From contig JAZQTU010000009.1 in the NCBI GenBank assembly GCA_045630965.1, positions 1 through 42,738 on the forward strand: a stretch of 42,738 bases of DNA. Reading direction: 5' to 3'. Below are positions 1 to 7,074 of this stretch, one piece after another; positions within the stretch are counted from its first letter, which is position 1; the number at the start of each line of letters is the position of its first letter. The notes beneath the pieces were generated by a model. That model was not told where the DNA came from, made no database searches, and was given only the letters and a program-made list of their open reading frames with translations. The position numbers and the translations under genes are program-made. The stretch comes from HGM04593 sp045630965 (GTDB lineage: Bacteria; Bacteroidota; Bacteroidia; Bacteroidales; Bacteroidaceae).

Positions 1-409
1 TACATTCCGAAGCGGCGGTGCCGGTGGACAGAACGTAAATAAAGTGGAATCGGGTGTACGTTTGCGCTATCAATACAAAGACCCATATACAGGTGCTGAA
101 GAGGAAATCCTCATTGAAAATACCGAAACCCGCGACCAGCCTAAGAACAAGGAGAACGCTATGCGTCAGTTGCGCTCAATCCTTTACAACAAGGAGATGC
201 AACACCGTATGGAGGAGCAGGCAAAGGTTGAGGCTGGCAAGAAAAAAATCGAGTGGGGTTCACAGATACGCAGTTATGTATTCGATGACCGCCGCGTGAA
301 GGACCACCGTACAAACTACCAGACATCGGATGTTAACGGTGTTATGGACGGCAAAATAGACGGTTTCATCAAGGCATACTTGATGGAATTCGCCGACAAA
401 GGAGAATAA
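1..409 (+). CDS. prfB: Peptide chain release factor 2, C-terminal part (5' end outside window)
   Basis: This is the C-terminal 135 or so residues of a class I release factor, read in the frame starting at base 2. The catalytic GGQ loop is visible at once as SGGAGGQNVNKVESGVRL; this loop triggers peptidyl-tRNA hydrolysis at stop codons. The following SIR/Y-x-F-region (QIRSYVFDDRRVKDHRT) and the end (DGKIDGFIKAYLMEF) match RF2 better than RF1. The stop is TAA at 407-409. The programmed +1 frameshift site that many prfB genes carry near codon 25 would lie upstream of the window, so it cannot be assessed. A strong terminator follows directly. Confidence 0.93.
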   Translation, partial: TFRSGGAGGQNVNKVESGVRLRYQYKDPYTGAEEEILIENTETRDQPKNKENAMRQLRSILYNKEMQHRMEEQAKVEAGKKKIEWGSQIRSYVFDDRRVKDHRTNYQTSDVNGVMDGKIDGFIKAYLMEFADKGE

Positions 410-415
410 TTTATT

Positions 416-454
416 AAATAGGGTGACCCAAATGTAAACAGGGTCACCCTATTT
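416..454 (+). terminator. Intrinsic terminator after prfB
   Basis: A perfect 14-bp inverted repeat (416-429 pairs with 441-454) surrounds an 11-base loop. The stem contains GGGTGACCC/GGGTCACCC and ends in an A-T rich arm that supplies the U-run. It lies 7 bases after the prfB stop. Confidence 0.85.
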
Positions 455-474
455 AATATCAATTTAGAACCAAG

Positions 475-951
475 ATGTCAATTGAAATAGAAAGAAAATT
501 CCTTGTAATTAACGACTGTTACAAGAGTTTGTCGCATCACAACGACCGCATAGCACAAGGTTACATATGCCGTCAAGGAGGTAACTCAACCCGTGTGAGG
601 GTACGTGGTGAAAAAGGCTATCTAACAATCAAAGGACCTTCACTTGACGGTGGACTTAGCCGTTTTGAATGGGAGAAGGAGATACCTGTAAACGAAGCAT
701 GGGAGCTTATAAAACTATGCCCAACCCCCATAATTGACAAGAGACGTTACCTTGTCGAATTCGGTGGACACACATTTGAAGTAGATGAATTTTACGGCGA
801 GAACGAAGGGCTTGTTGTGGCCGAAATAGAGTTGTCAAGCCCTGACGAACATTTTGAAAAACCACCATTCATTGGCGAAGAGGTAACAGGCGATGGTAAA
901 TACTATAATTCAAGTCTGTCACGCAACCCTTATAAATGCTGGAAAGAGTAA
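475..951 (+). CDS. CYTH-domain (triphosphate tunnel metalloenzyme) protein
   Basis: This is a compact 158-residue single-domain CYTH protein. The signature ExExK appears as EIERKF at residues 3-8. Further charged tunnel residues typical of the fold follow in order: RVRVRG, LTIKG, RFEWEKEIP, DKRRYLV, FEVDEF and VAEIEL. Proteins of this size and pattern in bacteria are usually inorganic triphosphatases, which hydrolyse tripolyphosphate with Mg or Mn. Class IV adenylate cyclases and thiamine triphosphatases share the fold, so the substrate is inferred and not shown. It stands alone between two terminators, downstream of prfB. ATG at 475 is the only sensible start because the ExExK motif begins two residues later. 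Confidence 0.9.
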   Translation: MSIEIERKFLVINDCYKSLSHHNDRIAQGYICRQGGNSTRVRVRGEKGYLTIKGPSLDGGLSRFEWEKEIPVNEAWELIKLCPTPIIDKRRYLVEFGGHTFEVDEFYGENEGLVVAEIELSSPDEHFEKPPFIGEEVTGDGKYYNSSLSRNPYKCWKE

Positions 952-984
952 TTTGACAAAAGCTATTCTCATGTTTTAGAATAC

Positions 985-1016
985 AAAAAAATCCCAACCA
1001 GCGGTTGGGATTTTTT
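985..1016. terminator. Bidirectional terminator between convergent genes
   Basis: TCCCAACC (992-999) pairs with GGTTGGGA (1003-1010) across a 3-base loop. A run of A precedes the stem and a run of T follows it, so it can end transcription from both the CYTH gene (plus) and the lipoprotein gene (minus). Confidence 0.88.
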
Positions 1017-1034
1017 ATATCAAGTAACTTTTAA

Positions 1035-1889
1035 TTACTTAGCTCTGATAACGAGGTAACGTGTTACGCTCCAGAAGTTCTGAGCATCGAGGATCTTAAC
1101 AACAGCCATGCCGTCCTCGCCCTTAACCAACTCGTAAGAACCCTCTGGGTGTGGAGAAAGAAGACGAGCCTTCTTTGAACCAACAGGAATCTCAGCAACG
1201 TTTCTCAAGTCGATTTCGATGAACTCGTCCTTGTTAGCGTCAGCAAGCTCCATAACGTCACCGCTCTTGAGGATGCGCTGCTCCTTGAGAGACTTTCTCT
1301 TAGCGATGATGTACCATGCCTGGTTCATAGCCTTGTCCTGGTTAGCAATAACCTGCTCGCTTGCAGCGTTCTTTGCAATAAGAGCGTTCTTGTCACCTGT
1401 AAGGTTAGCAACCTCTGTATCCAACTGCTGGATGCGAGCGTTCTTAGCCTCGATTTCTGCCTGAAGTGCAGCAATCTGCTCAGCCTTAGCCTCCAACTCA
1501 GCCTTCAAAGACTTGATAGTTCTGCGCAAAGCAGCTGCAGTCTTATCACCCTTGTTAGCTCTCTCCTCGAGTTCTGCGATACGCTCACGGTTCTCCTTCA
1601 TCTTAGCCTGGATGAATGCCATGTCAGCCTTAAGCTGCTCCTTAACATTTGCAGGTGCATTCTCAGCGTTCTGAACGTTTACACGGTTCTCTGCCTCGTT
1701 GATCTGCTGGAAACCCTCCTGAACGTCGTTCAAGATACCCATAACATTCTCCATCTCAGAGTTAACCTGTGACAACTCTACGTTAAGACCGTCGATTGTA
1801 GCCTGAAGTTCCTTCTTTGTAGGACCACAAGAAACTACCAACACTGCAAGACCGCAAACGATCAAAATGTTCTTTACCAAATTTTTCAT
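1035..1889 (-). CDS. Coiled-coil surface lipoprotein (possibly collagen-binding adhesin Cbp1 family)
   Basis: This is a 284-residue lipoprotein. It has a basic N-terminus, a hydrophobic segment and a lipobox ending VLVVSC with the acylated Cys at position 21. Residues of about 25-190 form a long Ala/Glu/Lys-rich coiled coil with heptad character (for example KAELEAKAEQIAALQAEIE). A C-terminal globular part of about 90 residues follows (AWYIIAKRKSL to FWSVTRYLVIRAK). From memory, proteins of this architecture in Bacteroides are named Cbp1-family collagen-binding adhesins. I cannot verify that here, so binding to collagen is only a suggestion. The gene lies downstream of an NtrC-type activator and is preceded by a sigma-54-type promoter. 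Codon choice is C-rich and regular, as in highly expressed genes of this group. Confidence 0.85.
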   Translation of the reverse strand: MKNLVKNILIVCGLAVLVVSCGPTKKELQATIDGLNVELSQVNSEMENVMGILNDVQEGFQQINEAENRVNVQNAENAPANVKEQLKADMAFIQAKMKENRERIAELEERANKGDKTAAALRRTIKSLKAELEAKAEQIAALQAEIEAKNARIQQLDTEVANLTGDKNALIAKNAASEQVIANQDKAMNQAWYIIAKRKSLKEQRILKSGDVMELADANKDEFIEIDLRNVAEIPVGSKKARLLSPHPEGSYELVKGEDGMAVVKILDAQNFWSVTRYLVIRAK

Positions 1890-1974
1890 AGTTCTAAATC
1901 TATTAAATTAATAATATAGTTGTTTTGTCTATTCAAATAATCAACCCAATGGCATATCGCCTCACTGATTAAAG

Positions 1975-1991
1975 TACAAAATCCGTGCCAA
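1975..1991 (-). promoter_or_regulatory. Sigma-54 (RpoN) type promoter for the lipoprotein gene
   Basis: On the minus strand the sequence reads TTGGCACGGATTTTGTA. It matches the -24/-12 consensus TGGCAC-N5-TTGC, with exact -24 hexamer and spacing and only the last base of the -12 element different (GT for GC). The predicted start of transcription is near 1963, giving a leader of about 75 bases before the ATG at 1889. The gene for a sigma-54 activator lies immediately upstream, which makes a chance match less likely. Confidence 0.72.
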
Positions 1992-2049
1992 AAAACAGTC
2001 AAAAAGATTAAACACTTGTTAATCAATATATTATCACAGAATACAAAAA

Positions 2050-2119
2050 TTCCACACATTGTGGAATTGTGTGGAATTTTGTGAAAAAATGTGGAATTTT
2101 TCCACAAAATTATTCCACA
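2050..2119. promoter_or_regulatory. Array of six TGTGGAA/TTCCACA half-sites, candidate activator-binding sites
   Basis: TTCCACA starts at 2050, 2100 and 2113; TGTGGAA starts at 2060, 2070 and 2090. Spacings are 10, 10, 20, 10 and 13 bases, so nearly all copies face the same side of the helix. They form two 7-3-7 dyads centred at 2058 and 2098, roughly 95 and 135 bases upstream of the predicted sigma-54 start site. That is the usual distance for NtrC-type enhancers. The last copy overlaps the end of the activator coding sequence. Function is inferred from position and phasing. Confidence 0.55.
2084..2106 (-). terminator. Likely terminator of the kinase-activator operon
   Basis: On the minus strand TGTGGAA-AAA-TTCCACA forms a perfect 7-bp hairpin (2090-2106) followed directly by six T (2089-2084), starting 3 bases past the activator stop codon. 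A second hairpin with the same stem sequence (2050-2066) follows 24 bases later and is also trailed by T residues. The same sequence may serve as protein-binding dyads. Confidence 0.65.
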
Positions 2120-3438
2120 CCATACATTTTGAGTTTGTTGTACAACGTCTTGCGGTCTATACCAAGAAGTGCAGCAGCCTTACTCTTGTTGTAACCGGTA
2201 TGCTTCAAGGCATCGAGTATACGTTTTTTCTCATCATCCTTGTCATACAACGGTTGAACAGTAGCACAGTTCACACCAGATTGTGGTAAATCAAGGTTAT
2301 CGGCTGTAATAAAACTTCCCTGAGCAAGAAGTGTGGCACGCTTGACAACATTCTTCAGCTGACGAAGGTTGCCAGGCCATGAGTATCCTTGCAACATCTT
2401 TGTAGCATCTGCATCAAAACCTATAAGTTCCCTTCCCAATTCACGGTTTGCATGATCAAGGAAGAAGTTTGCAAAAAGCATTATATCCTCACTGCGTTCC
2501 TGAAGAGACGGCATACGCAATGTAAACTCATTTATACGATGATAGAGGTCTTCGCGGAATGAACCGTTCTCTATCGCCTCTATAAGATTCTCGTTAGTTG
2601 CACAAACAACCCTCACATCTACCTCAATCTCCTTGACCGCGCCTACAGGGCGAATTCTACGCTCCTGCAATGCACGCAACAGCTGAACCTGCACATCATA
2701 ACCGAGGTTTCCCACCTCATCAAGAAACAGCGTTCCACCATTAGCCTCAACAAAAGCTCCTACTTTATCGTTTATTGCTCCCGTAAAAGAACCTTTTACA
2801 TGACCAAAGAACTCCGATGCAGCAAGTTCCTTTGGAATTGAGCCACAATCTATCGCAACGAAAGGCTTGCCACTACGCTTGCTCAACTGATGTATACGCT
2901 TGGCTACATACTCCTTGCCGGTACCACTGGCTCCGTTTATCAACACAGCCATTGGAGTTGGAGCAACAAGTGATACATAATTGTACATCTGGCGCGCAAG
3001 TTCGCTCTTACCCTCCATATATTCGTTCTCGACAACACTCTTACTCTGTTCCTTAATCTCCTTATGTGGAGACTGGAAAGTATTTATAGCCTCCTCTATC
3101 TTCTTGAGCAGTTCGTCGGGACGTACAGGCTTTGATACATAATCGAAGGCGCCACTCTTCATAGCATTAACAGCACTTTGAATATCGGCATAACTTGTCA
3201 TTATTATAACAGGGATATCCTTACCGTTATTCTTTTTCCATTCAAGAATGGCTGTACCGTCACCATCGGGCAAACGCAAATCGGACAAAATAAGGTTTAT
3301 ATCATTATCTTCCAGTTCCTTACATGCATTTGAAACACCACTGCTGGTATATACGTCAAACCCTTTGCGACATAACCAAGTCTTTAGCATTGTTGCAAAT
3401 GTAAGGTCATCCTCTACTATCAATATACTGTTTGCCAT
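2110..3438 (-). CDS. NtrC-family sigma-54-dependent response regulator
   Basis: This 442-residue protein has three domains in the standard order. The receiver domain is residues 1-120, with the acidic pair near D10-D11, phospho-acceptor D53 (LILSDLRLPDGDG) and K103. The AAA+ domain is about residues 140-375, with Walker A GASGTGKE near 169, Walker B GGTLFLDE near 235, and the sigma-54 contact loop near 216. That loop reads GSFTGA instead of the usual GAFTGA. The C-terminal Fis-type helix-turn-helix is about 400-440 (NKSKAAALLGIDRKTLYNKL). It activates sigma-54 RNA polymerase when phosphorylated, most likely by the adjacent kinase. The gap to that kinase gene is only 16 bases, so they are one operon. 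The candidate target promoter lies just downstream. Confidence 0.93.
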   Translation of the reverse strand: MANSILIVEDDLTFATMLKTWLCRKGFDVYTSSGVSNACKELEDNDINLILSDLRLPDGDGTAILEWKKNNGKDIPVIIMTSYADIQSAVNAMKSGAFDYVSKPVRPDELLKKIEEAINTFQSPHKEIKEQSKSVVENEYMEGKSELARQMYNYVSLVAPTPMAVLINGASGTGKEYVAKRIHQLSKRSGKPFVAIDCGSIPKELAASEFFGHVKGSFTGAINDKVGAFVEANGGTLFLDEVGNLGYDVQVQLLRALQERRIRPVGAVKEIEVDVRVVCATNENLIEAIENGSFREDLYHRINEFTLRMPSLQERSEDIMLFANFFLDHANRELGRELIGFDADATKMLQGYSWPGNLRQLKNVVKRATLLAQGSFITADNLDLPQSGVNCATVQPLYDKDDEKKRILDALKHTGYNKSKAAALLGIDRKTLYNKLKMYGVE

Positions 3439-3454
3439 ATTCTATCATTTTATC

Positions 3455-5731
3455 TTAACCAATCTCTTTTTCAGCCTCTTCTACCATAGCATCAACTTCG
3501 GCAAGAATTGCATTGATTCTCGCATCAGCCTCTGCTGGATAATCAACATCATTACGGTGCTCTTCGAACCATTCGAGGTGTACCTTACAATCTGTAGCAC
3601 CGACCATTACAGATAATGGCAGAAGTTGATGGGTGATCATTGTCACAGCCGGCATATCCTTTTGTGCACATGCTTGAGAAAGAAGTTCACGTTTTTTCTT
3701 CGTCTCTATGACAAATGTTCTCATTATTTCACCTTTAGCCTCATCATCATCCATAGAAAATGCTGTCAATTGCCCAAAATCGAACTGTCGTGAACCAGAT
3801 TCTGCAACACCAGCTATAACTTCAAGCAGTTCATTCCTAGCAAAAGGCTTATGCAGACATGTCGCAAAGCCATATGCTGACAATCGCTCTGAATCCATAT
3901 CACTGCGCGCAGTCATGGCAATTACCGGCACATCCTCAGCACCGGGAAACTCCTTTATTTTGTTTATAAGGTCTATTCCATTCATTGCCGGCATCTGTAT
4001 ATCCGTAATTATAACATCATATTGCTGTTGTTGCAGATGAATGAAAAGTTCATCGGGATGACTACATGCCGTAACAGAAAGTGAAGGATTGTCCAACATA
4101 GCCTCCATCATACTCAACTGGAGAGGGTCATCGTCAATCAACAGTACATCCAATTTTGGAACAACGATATTCAATTCACTTTTTTTATTCTCAATTATAG
4201 CCACCCCACTCTTTTCCAAAGGTAGTTTAACCTTGAAAGTTGTACCTTTACCAAGTTTACTTTCAACATTTATTTCACCACCAAGCAGACGCACAAGCTT
4301 GTTTGTTATGGCAAGTCCAAGCCCGAACCCCTCTTTACCCTGAGCATTCTTCAACCTGGTAAACTCCTTGAACACACGCTTCAGTTCATCATCGGCTATA
4401 CCACAACCCGTATCACTGACAACAATCACCACATTGTCAGATTCCAAACCGGCGGTAAAGGTAACAGAACCTTCAGCTGTAAACTTGAAGGCATTGCCAA
4501 TCAGGTTCTCTACTATCTGACGTATGCGCAGAGGGTCACCATTGAATATATTGTCAAGTTCATTACTACAACTATTGACAAGTTTTATATTCTTACTTCC
4601 GGCAACAGGGCGATAACTGTCGGCTATGCTATCAAAAAGCTCTTTTGGATTGAACGGTACACGCTGCATATCCATCTTGTCTGCATCAAGACGATGAAAA
4701 TCCAACAGCGAATTAACCAATTGAAGAAGATGATTTGCCGACCCTTGCATATTATGCAGATAGAATTGCTGACGCTCACCGGTTGTTATGTTACTAAGAA
4801 GTTCTACATACCCTATTATTGCACCGACCGGAGCTTTTATATCATGGGTAATGGTAAGCATAAGTTTCTCCTTGGCGTTAAGAAGATCTTCGGCACGCTC
4901 TTTGGCCTTCTCAAGTTCAAGACGATAATGGTTGCTCCTTGTAATGTCACGCCAAATGAAATACATGAACAACGCCACAAGAAGAATGGATATTACAGCA
5001 ATGCCAGAGATTGTCAGATACGCACGGTTACGCACCTTCTCATTCTTTTCTATCTGCACCTGTTCCAGCAATTGTTCCTCCTCCTCTATTTCATTCAACA
5101 GCAGACGGACCTCATCATTAAGAAGAAGACTACTCAAACGCAAACTCTGCATTTGACTGTTAAGCATGTTTACCTGCTGTATATGATTTGAAGAGACTCT
5201 GAAACGGACATTCCTTAAACGGTTTGCTATTGAATCGGAAATATATTTAGGATTACGCAACCTTCCTTTATTTGCCCAAAGGGAATCCTGTAAATGTATA
5301 ATGTCATCCAACTCTTTGGCATAAAGCTGTTCTATATCATGAGAATCAATAATTGTCATGAGACGACTCATATTGTTATTCTTCATATTGATGAACATGT
5401 TTATGGTTTCGAGACGGTCAGTGTTCTGCAAGTCTGTGGTTATGCTCTGCAAAGAATCGATAGACCTGTCAACCGAAGACATTATCTCCTTATATTCATC
5501 ATATTCATCTGTTTTTCCAATAGCTATTGCTTGAACCATTATTTCGGCCCTGTTAAGGTCGTTCATGACTTCATTAGCTATACTGCGGCGAGTACTCAGA
5601 AGGGTATCGGTTTCACCGGCACCGATAATATTCTTCATGCTGTGGTATATATATCCCATCGTTGCTATAAGCATAATGGTCAATAATATATAACCTACCG
5701 CTACTTTATATCGTGTAGAAAACCTTGGCAT
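3455..5731 (-). CDS. Hybrid sensor histidine kinase with receiver and Hpt domains
   Basis: This inner-membrane kinase has 758 residues from the ATG at 5731. Two transmembrane helices (about 10-30 and 240-260) bracket a helical periplasmic sensor region of about 200 residues. The HisKA domain carries the phosphorylated His in LTITHDIKAPVG, near residue 296. The ATPase domain shows the N box (IVENLIGNAFKF), G1 (VSDTGCGI) and G2 (GFGLGLAI). A receiver domain (DVLLIDDD, then VIITDIQMP) and a C-terminal Hpt domain (ITHQLLPL) complete a His-Asp-His relay, with the final Asp on the downstream NtrC-type regulator. An upstream in-frame TTG at 5761 was rejected because it lies inside the predicted -7 promoter element. 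The ligand is unknown. Confidence 0.92.
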   Translation of the reverse strand: MPRFSTRYKVAVGYILLTIMLIATMGYIYHSMKNIIGAGETDTLLSTRRSIANEVMNDLNRAEIMVQAIAIGKTDEYDEYKEIMSSVDRSIDSLQSITTDLQNTDRLETINMFINMKNNNMSRLMTIIDSHDIEQLYAKELDDIIHLQDSLWANKGRLRNPKYISDSIANRLRNVRFRVSSNHIQQVNMLNSQMQSLRLSSLLLNDEVRLLLNEIEEEEQLLEQVQIEKNEKVRNRAYLTISGIAVISILLVALFMYFIWRDITRSNHYRLELEKAKERAEDLLNAKEKLMLTITHDIKAPVGAIIGYVELLSNITTGERQQFYLHNMQGSANHLLQLVNSLLDFHRLDADKMDMQRVPFNPKELFDSIADSYRPVAGSKNIKLVNSCSNELDNIFNGDPLRIRQIVENLIGNAFKFTAEGSVTFTAGLESDNVVIVVSDTGCGIADDELKRVFKEFTRLKNAQGKEGFGLGLAITNKLVRLLGGEINVESKLGKGTTFKVKLPLEKSGVAIIENKKSELNIVVPKLDVLLIDDDPLQLSMMEAMLDNPSLSVTACSHPDELFIHLQQQQYDVIITDIQMPAMNGIDLINKIKEFPGAEDVPVIAMTARSDMDSERLSAYGFATCLHKPFARNELLEVIAGVAESGSRQFDFGQLTAFSMDDDEAKGEIMRTFVIETKKKRELLSQACAQKDMPAVTMITHQLLPLSVMVGATDCKVHLEWFEEHRNDVDYPAEADARINAILAEVDAMVEEAEKEIG

Positions 5732-5758
5732 TGCAAAAACAAAATTATTCCTTGAAGC

Positions 5759-5766
5759 CAAAGTTA
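5759..5766 (-). promoter_or_regulatory. Bacteroidales-type -7 element (TAnnTTTG) for the kinase-regulator operon
   Basis: The minus strand reads TAACTTTG, an exact match to the -7 consensus. The predicted start of transcription is about 20 bases before the ATG at 5731. No well-spaced TTG (-33) is present, so this is moderate evidence. Confidence 0.5.
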
Positions 5767-5860
5767 CAATTTTTTTATTATCAAAAGCACAATTATTGCC
5801 ACTTCATACCCAACAATAGAATTAAAAGGTGAAAATAGGGCAATTCATAAACTATTTTCT

Positions 5861-5868
5861 TAATTTTG
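5861..5868 (+). promoter_or_regulatory. Possible -7 element for ruvB
   Basis: TAATTTTG matches TAnnTTTG exactly, but I see no -33 TTG at the right distance, and it would give a leader of about 165 bases. The 306-base stretch 5732-6037 between the divergent kinase and ruvB genes shows no other feature that I can support beyond the kinase promoter. Confidence 0.3.
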
Positions 5869-6037
5869 TAACAGTTTCTGATTGCAAAAGATATGAACAA
5901 CTATTTTTATTTCAACAAAGGACAACGAAGAGGGATAATACTGTTTGCATTGTCTGTCATTGCAATCGTGCTTTTCAAATGGGTTTTATAATAACCCTCA
6001 ACAGACAACATTTTTGAAAAAGGATATTTGTTATAAT

Positions 6038-7057
6038 ATGAACGGAGACTTCAATATTCGTGGCAAGAACAGCGATAAAGAGTTTGAAAATGCTTTACGA
6101 CCTCTTTCCTTTCCCGATTTTAACGGACAGGAGAAGATTGTAAACAATTTGAAGATTTTTGTCAAAGCGGCAAGAATGAGAGGAGAGTCACTTGACCACA
6201 CTCTGCTACATGGCCCACCGGGATTGGGTAAGACAACACTGAGCAACATCATAGCCAACGAACTTGGTGTTGGGTTCAAGGTTACATCGGGACCGGTACT
6301 TGACAAACCCGGTGACCTCGCCGGCATACTAACCTCACTTGAACCGAACGATGTCCTGTTCATCGATGAGATACACCGTCTTTCACCAATTGTTGAAGAG
6401 TATCTATATTCGGCTATGGAGGATTACCGAATTGATATTCTTATAGACAAAGGACCATCGGCACGTTCCATTCAGATAGACCTGAACCCATTCACGTTGA
6501 TTGGTGCCACAACACGAAGCGGATTGCTGACAGCACCTCTTAGAGCACGATTCGGAATAAACATGCACCTTGAATATTATGACAGCAAGACTCTTGCAGG
6601 TATCATAAGCCGTTCGGCACAGATACTTGGCGTCACATTCGACGAAGAGGCTACATATGAGATTGCACGCCGCAGCCGAGGTACGCCACGTATTGCAAAT
6701 GCTTTGTTGAGACGTGTACGTGATTTCGCACAAGTAATGGGTGATGGACACATCACAAATTCAATAGCCAAAATGGCTCTTGAAGCATTGAACATAGACC
6801 GTTATGGACTTGACGAAATAGACAACAAGATTCTTTGTACCATTATTGACAAGTTTAAGGGTGGGCCTGTAGGTATAGGAACCATTGCGACCGCCTTGAG
6901 CGAAGATGCCGGTACAATAGAAGAAGTATACGAGCCTTATCTCATCAAAGAGGGATTTATCAAGCGAACCCCACGAGGACGTGAGGTAACAGACCTTGCA
7001 TACAAACATTTGGGACGCAGCCGTTTCAATAACGGGGAACAGGGGACACTCTTTTAA
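6038..7057 (+). CDS. ruvB: Holliday junction branch migration DNA helicase RuvB
   Basis: This is a 339-residue AAA+ motor that, with RuvA, drives branch migration of Holliday junctions in recombinational repair. Visible motifs are Walker A GPPGLGKTT, Walker B LFIDEIHRL, sensor 1 GATTRSG and the arginine-finger region APLRARFGI. The C-terminal winged helix ends in TPRGREVTDLAYKHLG. The reading frame stays open 31 codons further upstream, to 5945. That extension has no family-like sequence, so the ATG at 6038 (MNGDFNIRGK) is chosen, which gives the normal family length. The flippase gene follows after 17 bases, suggesting co-transcription. Confidence 0.95.
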   Translation: MNGDFNIRGKNSDKEFENALRPLSFPDFNGQEKIVNNLKIFVKAARMRGESLDHTLLHGPPGLGKTTLSNIIANELGVGFKVTSGPVLDKPGDLAGILTSLEPNDVLFIDEIHRLSPIVEEYLYSAMEDYRIDILIDKGPSARSIQIDLNPFTLIGATTRSGLLTAPLRARFGINMHLEYYDSKTLAGIISRSAQILGVTFDEEATYEIARRSRGTPRIANALLRRVRDFAQVMGDGHITNSIAKMALEALNIDRYGLDEIDNKILCTIIDKFKGGPVGIGTIATALSEDAGTIEEVYEPYLIKEGFIKRTPRGREVTDLAYKHLGRSRFNNGEQGTLF

Positions 7058-7074
7058 CAGATACATAAAAAATA

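Noticed and set aside
2098..2106. TTTTCCACA as a DnaA box and the TTCCACA cluster as an origin
   Set aside because: Only one copy fits a relaxed DnaA box; the rest deviate in the AT half. The 10-base phasing, the hairpins and the position upstream of a sigma-54 promoter fit regulator sites or terminators better.
1886..2107. Small minus-strand ORF between the activator and the lipoprotein
   Set aside because: Its first residues come from the TGTGGAA repeats, it spans the terminator and the sigma-54 promoter, and the protein has no family-like features.
4694..5191. 165-residue plus-strand ORF antisense to the kinase
   Set aside because: It is a shadow of a well-supported kinase reading frame, with no recognisable domain.
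5829..6017. Short plus-strand ORF before ruvB
   Set aside because: No motif, no credible start, and it overlaps the possible ruvB promoter.
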